Positions 7,943 through 15,518 of a stretch of 64,000 nt of DNA are shown here, piece by piece. A model generated the notes under the pieces. The model was given only the letters and a program-made list of their open reading frames with translations. It did no database searches and was not told the DNA's origin. Positions within the stretch are counted from its first letter, which is position 1, and each line of letters begins with the position of its first letter. The stretch lies in assembly GCA_947489705.1 (NCBI GenBank), contig CANLEQ010000011.1:1-64000 (forward strand). The letters are read 5' to 3'. The position numbers were made by a program, and so were the translations under genes. This DNA is from an uncultured Paracoccaceae bacterium (lineage in GTDB: Bacteria > Pseudomonadota > Alphaproteobacteria > Rhodobacterales > Rhodobacteraceae).

Positions 7943-9127
7943 ATGTCCACGACACTCACAGCAGAACCAGCCGATACGCGCTCCGCCTGGGGCGCGGTCA
8001 TGTCGATGGCGCTCTGCGTCGCCGTTCTCATCGCCTCGGAGTTTATGCCCGTCAGCCTGCTGACCCCGATCGCGGGCGAGCTTGGCGTCAGCGAGGGACA
8101 GGCCGGTCAGGCGATTTCGATCTCCGGTCTCTTCGCCGTCATCACCAGCCTCACGATTGCCGGACTGACCCGAAGCGTGGACCGCAAGCAGGTGCAGTCC
8201 GCCTTCGCAGTCCTCCTGATCGTCTCGGCCCTGATTGTCGCCTCTGCGCCGACCTATCCCGTGCTGATGATCGGTCGCGCGTTGCTGGGCATCGCCATCG
8301 GCGGGTTCTGGTCGATGTCGACCGCCATTGTGATGCGGCTTCTCCCGGCGGAACAGGTGCCGCAAGGCTTGGCTGCGCTTAACGCGGGCAACGCAATCGC
8401 GGCCACCATATCGGCGCCGCTCGGTGCCTGGCTCGGCGACCTCATCGGCTGGCGCGGAGCGTTCGCACTGATCGTTCCGGTCGCAGTGCTCGCGCTGGTC
8501 TGGCAACGCATCCACATGCCGCCTCTGCCGCCCCGCGGCATCCGGCGCACCAATCCTCTCGGACTGCTTTTCCAGCCTCAGGTAGCGCTCGGCATGGCGT
8601 CGATCTTCCTGCTGTTCATGGGCCAGTTCGCGCTGTTCACTTATCTGCGGCCGTATCTCGAGGGAGTGGCGGGCTTCTCCGTTCCCATGCTCTCCGGGGG
8701 CTTCCTGGCCCTCGGGCTTGCGGGCCTCGCCGGCACCTGGGCGATCAGCCACCTGCTGCGAACCCGCCTCTATGGTCTGCTGGTCGCGATTCCAGCGGTC
8801 ATGGCGGCGCTTGCGGTCCTGATGATCGCGTCGGCACAACTGCCGGCCGGTGTCGGCGCACTGATTGTCCTTTGGGGGTTCTTCGGAACGGCGGCCCCTG
8901 TCGGCTGGGGCACCTGGCTTGCCCGGACGCTCGGCCCCGAAGCCGAGGCCGGCGGCGGGCTCCAGGTGGCGACCATCCAGCTTGCGATCATGGGCGGCGC
9001 AGCCACCGGCGGACTGCTCTTCGATGCACTCGGCTGGCAGTTTACCTTCGCCCTCTCGGCCACGCTTCTCGGTGGTTCGGCCCTTTGCGCCTTGCTCGCC
9101 TGGCTCCACCAGAGGAGTTCGAAATGA
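7943..9127 (+). CDS. MFS efflux transporter (DHA1/AraJ-like)
   Basis: A 12-helix major facilitator protein of 394 residues from MSTTLTAEP. The first helix is MSMALCVAVLIASEFMPVSL, and the loop 2-3 region has SGLFAVITS. Motif-like GRALLGIAIGGFWSMSTA lies in helices 4-5, where the proline/glycine-rich signature of DHA1 drug or sugar exporters is found. It is the first gene of a run with a TAT-exported hydrolase, a cyclophilin-fold protein and an SDR, all co-directional. The exported substrate is not evident. Confidence 0.85.
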   Translation: MSTTLTAEPADTRSAWGAVMSMALCVAVLIASEFMPVSLLTPIAGELGVSEGQAGQAISISGLFAVITSLTIAGLTRSVDRKQVQSAFAVLLIVSALIVASAPTYPVLMIGRALLGIAIGGFWSMSTAIVMRLLPAEQVPQGLAALNAGNAIAATISAPLGAWLGDLIGWRGAFALIVPVAVLALVWQRIHMPPLPPRGIRRTNPLGLLFQPQVALGMASIFLLFMGQFALFTYLRPYLEGVAGFSVPMLSGGFLALGLAGLAGTWAISHLLRTRLYGLLVAIPAVMAALAVLMIASAQLPAGVGALIVLWGFFGTAAPVGWGTWLARTLGPEAEAGGGLQVATIQLAIMGGAATGGLLFDALGWQFTFALSATLLGGSALCALLAWLHQRSSK

Positions 9128-9247
9128 GACTTTCCGGCTTCTCGCCGCTCTGGCCTTTCCCGCCATCGCTCACCCCTAGAAGCGCGGACTGCCGCTCGTC
9201 CGACCAACACCACCAAATGAAATCACCCGCTTGAAGGAGCAAACGAC

Positions 9248-10339
9248 ATGACCGAAGGAACTGTTCACACACCGAAAGACCTGCCTGACGTGAGCCGCCG
9301 GACCCTGCTGATGATGACCGGTGCGAGTCTCGCAACCGCAGGTCTTGTCTCACTGGGCACCTCGCCCGCTTGGGCGCAGGCCAGCGGCGAATGGGACAAG
9401 ACGTTCCCCCGCAGCGAGGCCGTGACCCATGAGAAGGTCACCTTCACGAACCGCTACGGCATCACCCTGACCGGCGATCTTTACATGCCGGCCGACCGCG
9501 GGGACGCCGCGCTGCCGGGCCTGGCCGTCGCCGGGCCGTTCGGCGCCGTCAAGGAGCAGTCGGCCGGTCTCTATGCCCAGACTATGGCCGAGCGCGGCTT
9601 CATCACGCTCGCATTCGATCCCTCCTTCGTGGGTGAAAGCGGCGGCGAGGCGCGCGACGTGGCATCCCCCGACATCAACACCGAGGATTTCATGGCTGCG
9701 GTCGATTACCTCGGCCTGCACGACGCCGTGGACCGCGAGCGGCTCGGTGTCATCGGAATCTGCGGCTTCGGCGGCATGGCGCTGAACGCAGTGGCGGCCG
9801 ACAAGCGCGTCAAGGCGGTGGCCACGACCAGCATGTACGACATGTCGCGCGTCATGGCGCGGGGCTATTATGACAGCCTGACGGACGCGCAGCGGGCCGA
9901 GAGCCTTGAGCAGATGAGCCGGCAGCGCTGGACGGATGCCGAGACCGGCGACCCCGCGATGGCCGGCGGTCTTCCCGACAGCCTCGACGGCATCGATGAT
10001 CCCGTCATCCGCATGTACCATGCCTACTACAAGACGGATCGGGGCTATCACCCGCGCTCGGTCAACTCGAACGGCGGCTGGACGGTGACCAATCCGCTGT
10101 CCTTCATGAACATGCCGCTGCTGACCTATATCGCGGAAATCTCGCCGCGGCCCATGCTGGTGATCGCCGGCTCCGAGGCGCATTCGCGCTATTTCACCGA
10201 AGAAGCCTATGCAGCCGCGGCCGAGCCGAAAGAGCTGATGATCATCGATGGCGCCGACCACGTCGATCTCTACGATCAGCTGGACGTGATCCCCTTCGAC
10301 CGACTGGCCGAGTTCTTTGGCGAGCATCTCGCGGCCTGA
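9248..10339 (+). CDS. TAT-exported alpha/beta hydrolase with Cys nucleophile elbow
   Basis: A 363-residue alpha/beta hydrolase of the YcjY/dienelactone-hydrolase-like group. The N-terminus has a twin-arginine signal (SRRTLLMM, then a hydrophobic stretch ending SPAWAQA), so it is exported folded to the periplasm. The nucleophile elbow reads GICGFGG, with Cys instead of Ser, as in this family. The acid is likely in LVIAGSEAHSR and the His is in GADHVDLYD. The start has GAAGGAG upstream. The substrate is unknown. It follows the MFS gene after a 120-base gap. Confidence 0.83.
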   Translation: MTEGTVHTPKDLPDVSRRTLLMMTGASLATAGLVSLGTSPAWAQASGEWDKTFPRSEAVTHEKVTFTNRYGITLTGDLYMPADRGDAALPGLAVAGPFGAVKEQSAGLYAQTMAERGFITLAFDPSFVGESGGEARDVASPDINTEDFMAAVDYLGLHDAVDRERLGVIGICGFGGMALNAVAADKRVKAVATTSMYDMSRVMARGYYDSLTDAQRAESLEQMSRQRWTDAETGDPAMAGGLPDSLDGIDDPVIRMYHAYYKTDRGYHPRSVNSNGGWTVTNPLSFMNMPLLTYIAEISPRPMLVIAGSEAHSRYFTEEAYAAAAEPKELMIIDGADHVDLYDQLDVIPFDRLAEFFGEHLAA

Positions 10340-10386
10340 GCACGCGGGGCCCTGCCCGCCAAATCCGCTGAACGGAGGATCGTCGC

Positions 10387-10797
10387 ATGTGGAAATCAAC
10401 ATTGGGCGCTGCCGCTGTCGCGCTGGGATTGTCTGGAGCTGCCATGGCACAGGAAAAGATTAGTATTTCGTCAGACTGGGGCGACGTGACCGCGACGCTC
10501 GCGGATAACGAAGCCGCCGAGGCCTTGCTGGAGATGCTGCCGCTGACCATCGACATGCGCGACCATCTTCGCCAGGAAAAGACAGGCTACCTGCCATCCG
10601 ACTTGCCCGAACTGGCGCGCCAGCGCGACTTCTCGACGGGCACGCTTGGTCTGTGGAGCTCCAATCACTTCGTGATCTACTACAGCTCCGGCAGCGTCCC
10701 CGCTCCAGGCATCATCATTCTCGGACAGGTCACGGGCGATGTGTCGATCTTCGATCGCCCGGGCAACCTCACCGTCGAACTGACGCGCCTCGAATGA
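10387..10797 (+). CDS. secreted cyclophilin-like fold protein
   Basis: 136 residues with a signal peptide (MWKSTLGAAAVALGLSGAAMA, cleavage before QEK). The mature part, from ISISSDWGDVTATL through a DLP-rich centre to LGQVTGDVSIFDRPGNLTVEL, matches the small cyclophilin-like domain family often found beside SDR and aldo-keto genes. No isomerase activity is established for this family. It has AACGGAGGA upstream and is probably in one operon with the hydrolase. Confidence 0.72.
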   Translation: MWKSTLGAAAVALGLSGAAMAQEKISISSDWGDVTATLADNEAAEALLEMLPLTIDMRDHLRQEKTGYLPSDLPELARQRDFSTGTLGLWSSNHFVIYYSSGSVPAPGIIILGQVTGDVSIFDRPGNLTVELTRLE

Positions 10798-11085
10798 ACC
10801 AGCGGCGACGCTGACCGCTCCACGATTACGCTGCAGTCCCGAACGGCGGTCTGCCGTCCCATGCCAAGCGCGGGTGCGCCTGTTCGGGCAAGACGGAAGT
10901 CGAGTTCAGCGGAGCGGAGTAGTCCGTACGATCCGGGCTTCGCAGTGCCAGTCCCGTGCGCGGGAGATGGCAGCTCTCGCTGCGAGCGCAACTGCATACA
11001 ACTTCAACAACGGCGCGCTGCGAGCCTCTCATTCCCTTGGTGGGGCCAGGAGTCAGCGCGCCATCCATCCTCGAAGGAGAAATCA

Positions 11086-11832
11086 ATGACAGACAACATC
11101 ACCGGAAAAGTCATCGTCATCACAGGCGCCTCGAGCGGCATGGGTGAAGCCGCGGCTCGGCATCTGGCGTCGAAGGGCGCGAGCGTCGTACTTGGCGCGC
11201 GGCGCGCAGATCGTCTTGAGGCGCTGGCGGCCGATATCGTCGCCGCCAGCGGTAAGGCAACGGCCGTCGTGAGCGACGTGACGAATCGGGCGGACGTGCA
11301 AAAGCTGGTCGATACGGCCGTCGAGACCTATGGACGGATCGACGTGCTCATCAACAATGCCGGCGTGATGCCGCTGTTCCCGCTCGAGCGCCTTAAGGTC
11401 GACGAATGGGACCAGATGATCGACGTCAACCTGAAGGGCGTGCTCTACGGCATCGCGGCCGCGCTCCCCTATATGAAGGAGCAAAAGGCGGGCCACATCA
11501 TCAGCCTGTCGTCAGTCGCGGGACATAAGATCTTTGGCGGTTCTGCAGTCTATTCCGCGACGAAGTTCGGCGTGCGGGCCATCAGCGAGGGACTCCGTCA
11601 GGAGGTGAAACCCTACAACATCCGCACCACAATCATCTCACCTGGTGCGGTGAAGACCGAATTGCTGGACCACATCACCGAGCAGGATGTTCAGAAGGCC
11701 AACCAAGACTATGTCGGCCAAGTTGGCGTTCCGGCCGAGACGTTCGCTCGCTTGGTGGACTTCGCCATTAGCCAGCCGGAGGACGTTGACATCAACGAGA
11801 TCCTCTTCCGGCCAACGGCTCAGGAACTCTGA
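11086..11832 (+). CDS. short-chain dehydrogenase/reductase
   Basis: A 248-residue classical SDR. The nucleotide-binding [10 protein letters not shown] motif, the NNAG motif, Ser of the SLSSVAG strand and the catalytic YSATK (Tyr-x-x-x-Lys) are all present. D in VVSDVTN and Arg residues after the first motif (GARRADR) point to NADP preference. The start ATGACAGAC has CGAAGGAGA upstream; the longer track frame has no support. A terminator follows. The substrate is unknown. Confidence 0.9.
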   Translation: MTDNITGKVIVITGASSGMGEAAARHLASKGASVVLGARRADRLEALAADIVAASGKATAVVSDVTNRADVQKLVDTAVETYGRIDVLINNAGVMPLFPLERLKVDEWDQMIDVNLKGVLYGIAAALPYMKEQKAGHIISLSSVAGHKIFGGSAVYSATKFGVRAISEGLRQEVKPYNIRTTIISPGAVKTELLDHITEQDVQKANQDYVGQVGVPAETFARLVDFAISQPEDVDINEILFRPTAQEL

Positions 11833-11880
11833 GTAGCGGTTAAGCCAAAACGCCGGCGGATGCTCAGCTTTCTTATTTGG

Positions 11881-11908
11881 AATGGCCCCTCGGGGGCCAT
11901 TTCTTTTC
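11881..11908 (+). terminator. rho-independent terminator after SDR gene
   Basis: ATGGCCCC-TCG-GGGGCCAT hairpin followed by TTTCTTTT, about 50 bases after the SDR stop. Confidence 0.85.
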
Positions 11909-12389
11909 GTGATGTTCACTAGCCCCAGAAACAAGCTCGAGGTACCTCCCAACAATTCCCCCGAAGTCGCGTCTCAGAAGGTTCGACGTCAGGACTGGAG
12001 TGCCCCCGTTTCACCAAACCCTCCGCATGAGGGTTGGCACTTAAACTAGTGATGATTTTAGTCGGATATCGCCGCCGAGTATCTTGACACGAAGCTACCC
12101 TGCTGCGGCGTCAGTGACCGGGTTCCGGATGGACCTTCGCAAGCAATGGCAGCATTGGGCGCTTCGCACACAATCAGGCGCCGCCGCAGCATCCCTCGGA
12201 GAGGGCTCCTTCCGGACCTTCGCCGCGCGCTACCTAAACGGCAGCTTCGGGCGCTTGCGAGCGCCGCTCGCCCCCTGAGAAAAACCCTTCTGACGAGAAA
12301 GGCAATCTCAGTTACGCGCCGTATTTGCCGCCCCCTACTTCCAAACGATATTTTTCCGACCCAGAGGCAGAACTGTGTGACCGCTGCCA
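11909..12389. other. gene-free right part of inserted segment
   Basis: Only short frames without recognisable features on either strand. The homology to copy B restarts at the right edge with GTCAGGTGTTCTCG. Confidence 0.4.
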
Positions 12390-12390
12390 G

Positions 12391-12652
12391 TCAGGTGTTC
12401 TCGAACACCACTGTGTTGAACGATCCTTCCGCCAGTTTCACCGTGCTGGACCATGCGCCGACATCGACGGAATGGACCACATAGACTTGCCCCAGTTCGA
12501 AGGACCTCGCAGGCATCTTCAATGTCGCTTCTGGACCCGCCGACGCCACTGAACCGGACTACAGCTCCAGGCTTCGTCTCGATGCTCATGGATCGACGCA
12601 ATCCGTCGATCTGCGTCCCGATACTCTCGGCGTCTCGTTGTTCGTTGTTCAT
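12391..12652 (-). pseudogene. small SH3/barrel-like protein gene, copy A, frameshifted
   Basis: Counterpart of the intact 86-residue gene in copy B. It begins identically in character (MNNEQRDAES...KPGAVVRFSG) but has one extra base (TTCGAAGGACC here, TTCGAGGACC in copy B). The frame changes after DIEDACEVL, and the conserved C-terminal half (GQVYVVHSVDVGAWSSTV) is lost from the frame. The insertion is probably tolerated because copy B is intact. Confidence 0.8.
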
Positions 12653-12682
12653 CTCGAAGTTCCTCTTGCTCGATTGAAGTGC

Positions 12683-13006
12683 TCAGGGGGTGCCCTGGGG
12701 ACCGGAATTGCCGCCGACGCCGGTCGCGCGAAGGTGCGTTTCGCGGTTTGCCAGTGCCATGATGATCGGGGTCTGCGGAGCGTCGCCGCGATGACCGCGC
12801 AGCGGTCTTTCAAATCCTGTCCGGTAATGGTGTGGCGGCCCCTTCAGGAGCGCGGCGATCTTCTGAAGGAGTTGCACGTCCAGTTCCACCCCGATCTCGT
12901 CGACCGGGAAGGCCCGCATGTGCCGGGCTTCGGCGGCATACTTCACGGCCGACGAGCGGCGGCGGTCGATCGCGTAGGCCATCGTCAGCCAATCCCCGAG
13001 GGTCAT
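12683..13006 (-). CDS. hypothetical protein, copy A
   Basis: 107 residues from the ATG that overlaps the stop of the zinc-binding gene upstream (ATGA), giving MTLGDWLTMAYAIDRRR. The centre, ARHMRAFPVDEIGVELDVQL, looks like a short mixed helix protein with a repeated acidic/hydrophobic pattern. I do not recognise a family. It is conserved in copy B at nearly all positions, which supports it being a real gene. The 171-codon frame in the track is this gene plus out-of-frame upstream sequence. Confidence 0.65.
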   Translation of the reverse strand: MTLGDWLTMAYAIDRRRSSAVKYAAEARHMRAFPVDEIGVELDVQLLQKIAALLKGPPHHYRTGFERPLRGHRGDAPQTPIIMALANRETHLRATGVGGNSGPQGTP

Positions 13007-13251
13007 GGTTCGACAGCAGCGCAGGCGTCGGCGGTCTCGATCTGCCAGCAGTCGAAGTCGTCGTCGAAGCGGATCGTCGCGTCGGAGCCGTGCTGTTCGA
13101 CGAAGAGGCGATCCGCTGCCGTGCGTCGGGAGAGGTGCAGCTCGGCCGCGCGATGGCCGCTCGGGCGTTTGCACCACGCGCCCGCGGCTGCCCGGCAATC
13201 TCCGCAGGGAACGGCAAGAACGGGATGCTTGTGTCGGGTGAAATCAGGCAT
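13003..13251 (-). CDS. small phage-type zinc-binding protein, copy A
   Basis: 82 residues. VPCGDCRAAAGAWCKRPSGH followed by an Arg/His-rich LHLSRRTAADRLF resembles the short C-x2-C-x6-C...PSG-H zinc-binding domains common in phage and plasmid small proteins. The C-terminal half is acidic and aromatic. A GGAG ribosome site precedes ATG. It overlaps the next gene by ATGA. Its role is unknown; DNA binding is plausible from the domain only. Confidence 0.68.
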   Translation of the reverse strand: MPDFTRHKHPVLAVPCGDCRAAAGAWCKRPSGHRAAELHLSRRTAADRLFVEQHGSDATIRFDDDFDCWQIETADACAAVEP

Positions 13252-13300
13252 GGACTGCCTCCATATCTCTTGGCGCGACAGCGCCGGATGCGGTATGGGT

Positions 13301-13327
13301 GCCGCAGCCCCCGAATGGGGCTGCGGC
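13301..13327 (-). promoter_or_regulatory. strong GC hairpin in leader, copy A
   Basis: An 11-bp perfect stem (GCCGCAGCCCC / GGGGCTGCGGC) with a 5-base loop. It lies between the 39-codon small frame and the zinc-binding protein gene. There is no T-run, so it is more likely an RNA stability, attenuation or protein-binding structure than a simple terminator. It is unchanged in copy B. Confidence 0.55.
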
Positions 13328-13338
13328 TGGGCTCATCG

Positions 13339-13458
13339 TCAGACGGAGCCGTGCTGGACGAGGAAGGCGCGGGCGATCTTGGTCGAGAGGCCGCCCTTCC
13401 TCAGCAGCGCCCAGGCTTCAGCCCGGCGTGCTTGCCAGTAGGTTTCCAGTGTTCTCAC
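13339..13458 (-). CDS. short conserved ORF with near-perfect Shine-Dalgarno, copy A
   Basis: 39 codons from GTG, or 36 from a CTG that lies five bases after AGGAGGTGA, an essentially full anti-SD match. The peptide has LETYWQARRAEAW at the start and LSTKIARAFLVQH near the end. It resembles a small helical, basic protein. It is too short for the ORF track. The same frame, ribosome site and stop are kept in copy B. It opens the minus-strand operon of small genes. Function unknown. Confidence 0.55.
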   Translation of the reverse strand: MRTLETYWQARRAEAWALLRKGGLSTKIARAFLVQHGSV

Positions 13459-13699
13459 CTCCTCTCAGGTTGCTGGTGGATGTCCCGTGGGTCGTCTTGA
13501 TGCGCCCTTGAGCCTGCGCGGGCACGGCTCGGCCTCGGCCGGGGCTGGGACGCTGCCCGGCCGGTCTCGCGTATCGCGGTTCGGACCTCCCCGATCCCCG
13601 ACACTCACCTGGAAAGAAGCCCTCTTTCCCTCTCGAAGCGTGACGCGGCGTCCGGGGATGACGGTGGTGCAGGGACGGTCCCGGTGGGTCAGGTTCCGG

Positions 13700-13744
13700 T
13701 TGACAGGTGGCCCCGCGCCCGCAGATTAGGAACAAAGCAAGAAC
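13700..13744 (+). promoter_or_regulatory. SOS promoter with LexA box, copy A
   Basis: A -35-like TTGACA is followed 17 bases later by a weak -10 region. Directly after it comes GAACAAAGCAAGAAC, a GAAC-N7-GAAC direct repeat. That is the reverse complement of GTTC-N7-GTTC, the alphaproteobacterial LexA operator. It lies 15 bases before the umuD-like start and is conserved in copy B, so the umuDC pair should be induced by DNA damage. Confidence 0.85.
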
Positions 13745-13759
13745 GCAGGAAAGACGCCC

Positions 13760-14194
13760 ATGCCGCTGCACCTCATCGACCCGGCCTCCTCGGCGAAAGG
13801 ACGGACCATGCGGCTGGTCGCGATCCCGGTCAGCGCGGGCTTCCCAAGCCCGGCGGCCGACGATCTGGAAGACGAGATCGACCCAATCGCGTGGATCGTC
13901 CGCCATCCTGCCTCGACCTTCTGGTGGCGGGTGGAAGGGGATTGCCTGCTCGATGCGGGCATCCTCGATGGCGACTTGATCGCGGTCGATCGGGCCGGCG
14001 TCGGACGCAATGGACGCGCGGTTCTCGCGGTGGTCGAGGGCGCGGTGACGGCGAAGATCCTCCGCCGGGAAGGCAATCGCATCTGGCTCGCGCCGGCCAA
14101 CAGCCGGGAGGATTATCCCCCGATCCCGTTCACCGAGGAGACCGAGGTCTGGGGCGTGATCGCGGGTGTCGCGCGGCGCTACGAACTGGAATGA
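13760..14194 (+). CDS. umuD: UmuD-like S24 peptidase, copy A (catalytic Ser replaced by Cys)
   Basis: 144 residues aligning along its length with UmuD. The self-cleavage site is kept as AGFPSPAADD (Ala-Gly), and the active-site Lys lies in VTAKILRR. The usual GDSM nucleophile motif instead reads GDCLLDAG, so Ser is replaced by Cys. UmuD normally cleaves itself on RecA filaments and then binds UmuC to form polymerase V. With Cys the protein may still cleave, may cleave poorly, or may act uncut. It is coupled to umuC by ATGA and lies downstream of a LexA box. Confidence 0.88.
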   Translation: MPLHLIDPASSAKGRTMRLVAIPVSAGFPSPAADDLEDEIDPIAWIVRHPASTFWWRVEGDCLLDAGILDGDLIAVDRAGVGRNGRAVLAVVEGAVTAKILRREGNRIWLAPANSREDYPPIPFTEETEVWGVIAGVARRYELE

Positions 14195-14435
14195 CGCGCA
14201 AGCCGATCGCCATCTCCGACAGCGCGAATTTCTACGTCTCCTGCGAGCGGCTCTTCGACCCGACGCTGAAAGACGCGCCGGTTATCGTGCTCTCAAATAA
14301 CGATGGATGCGCCGTGGCGCGGAGCGATGCCGCCAAGGCCCTTGGCGTGAAAATGGGTGAGCCTCTGCACCTGATCCGCGACAAGGTGGAGGCCCACGGC
14401 ATCCGCGTTTTCAGCTCGAATTACACGCTCTACGG
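14191..14435 (+). pseudogene. umuC: umuC copy A, N-terminal part (interrupted)
   Basis: The first 81 codons of a Y-family polymerase: ISDSANFYVSCERLFDP with the first catalytic Asp, then VLSNNDGCAVARS and GIRVFSSNYTLYG. At TACGG the sequence departs from the intact copy B. The frame runs on for 13 codons into element DNA and stops. The remainder resumes about 25.4 kb away. The fragment cannot be an active polymerase. Confidence 0.93.
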
Positions 14436-14436
14436 T

Positions 14437-14450
14437 GTTATGTGGAATAG
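14437..14450 (+). repeat. left terminal inverted sequence of the element
   Basis: GTTATGTGGAATAG, matching the reverse complement of the right end at 13 of 14 positions. It begins one or two bases inside the umuC junction. Confidence 0.8.
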
Positions 14451-14653
14451 AATGAAACACCGCGCCGTCTGCTGAAATCATCGAACGTACAACGGTAGAT
14501 GGCATGAACCGCCGAAGCTTTCAGTGGGGAAGGCGATTCAGGCCATCGACTTCAACGTGCCTAATCTCCCGTTCAAAGCTTGATTGTATTGCTGCTGGCA
14601 AACTTTGGGGCGCTCAGTTTCGGTACTCGCGTAGCTTCGCAGCAGAGCGCACT

Positions 14654-15508
14654 TTAGTGCACAAGCAGGACGGGCATTCCCGTCTGCTCGATCAGCGTTC
14701 GCGTTGTACCGCCGAATACGGCCTGACGCAGGCGGGAATGTCCGTAGGCTCCCATGACCACGAGATCGGCACCGGTTTCGGCGGCGCGTCCGAGAATGCA
14801 CTTGCCGATCTCCTCTCCGCCGGTTGGATATTGCTGCACGGTCACCTTGCAACCATGATGGCTGAGCCACCGTGCGATGTCGGATCCCGGATTTTCGCCG
14901 TTCTGCTCCGGAGACATGATGGGATCGAAGAGGCCGATCGTTATATCAGCTGCCTCTTTCAAAAGGGGGAGAGATGCATGGACAGCCCGCGCCGCTGGAA
15001 GGCCAGTATCCCATGCAACGAAAATTTGAGCAGGTTCCAGCGTCTTATCTGCACCGATTCCGTTCAGAATGACGCCGGCGGGTGACGAAAAGAGAGTCCC
15101 GTGGACAGCAGCGTGAAACAGCGCCTCATTGTCGCGCAGATCGTTCGACATCACGACGCCGTCGCAGGTCGTCGCCCGGCGGGCGATGGCTGCGGGCAAG
15201 GCGGCGGGTTCGCAACTGAGGACGCCGACGTCCCCGCTTGTGTCAGAACCGCGGAGGTACGCCTCGATCGCCTTGGCAGTGGTGGTCAGTTCGGTCTGCG
15301 CCGTCTCGATCTCTTCCTGCCAATTGTCGGGAACCGCGGGAAGGCCATAGGGCTCGATCCCGTAGGCGAAGACCGGCGCGCGCGGCATGGTGCCCAGAAC
15401 GAGGAACGACAGATGCGCCCGCGCGGAACTGGCCGATTGCAAAAGCAGCTCCAGATCAGGGGCCTTGGTCGATCCGGCAACGAGAACCAGAAGGCTGGCG
15501 TTCTTCAT
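14654..15508 (-). CDS. universal stress protein, two-domain type
   Basis: 284 residues, the size of a tandem UspA protein. The C-terminal domain holds the ATP-binding signature GAYGHSRLRQAVFGGTT (G-x2-G-x9-G-S/T type), preceded by GADLVVM. The N-terminal domain is degenerate and lacks this loop. It is the last gene of the cco operon, 10 bases after the DUF2189 gene with a GAGGAGA ribosome site. Usp genes next to ccoNOQP are common in Rhodobacteraceae and are FNR-controlled in several cases; the exact function is not known. Confidence 0.85.
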   Translation of the reverse strand: MKNASLLVLVAGSTKAPDLELLLQSASSARAHLSFLVLGTMPRAPVFAYGIEPYGLPAVPDNWQEEIETAQTELTTTAKAIEAYLRGSDTSGDVGVLSCEPAALPAAIARRATTCDGVVMSNDLRDNEALFHAAVHGTLFSSPAGVILNGIGADKTLEPAQIFVAWDTGLPAARAVHASLPLLKEAADITIGLFDPIMSPEQNGENPGSDIARWLSHHGCKVTVQQYPTGGEEIGKCILGRAAETGADLVVMGAYGHSRLRQAVFGGTTRTLIEQTGMPVLLVH

Positions 15509-15518
15509 GGCGTTCTCC

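Larger units (their letters stand above)
6495..12389. mobile_element. inserted segment with LysR/MFS/hydrolase/SDR genes, GTCAG flanks
   Basis: Comparison with copy B shows that the sequence on both sides was once contiguous. GTCAG is present at both edges (6490-6494 and 12390-12394), like a 5-bp target duplication. CAGCGGT near the left edge and ACCGCTG near the right edge are a possible short inverted end. No transposase lies inside, so how it moved is unknown. Confidence 0.6.

Noticed and set aside
7892-9166. 424-codon minus-strand frame
   Set aside because: Antisense shadow of the MFS transporter, rich in Arg, Asp, Gly and Gln with no membrane segments.
12391-12420. GTGTTCTCGAACAC as an SOS or regulatory box
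   Set aside because: It is palindromic, but the spacing does not fit GTTC-N7-GTTC and it lies in the coding end of the small barrel protein gene.
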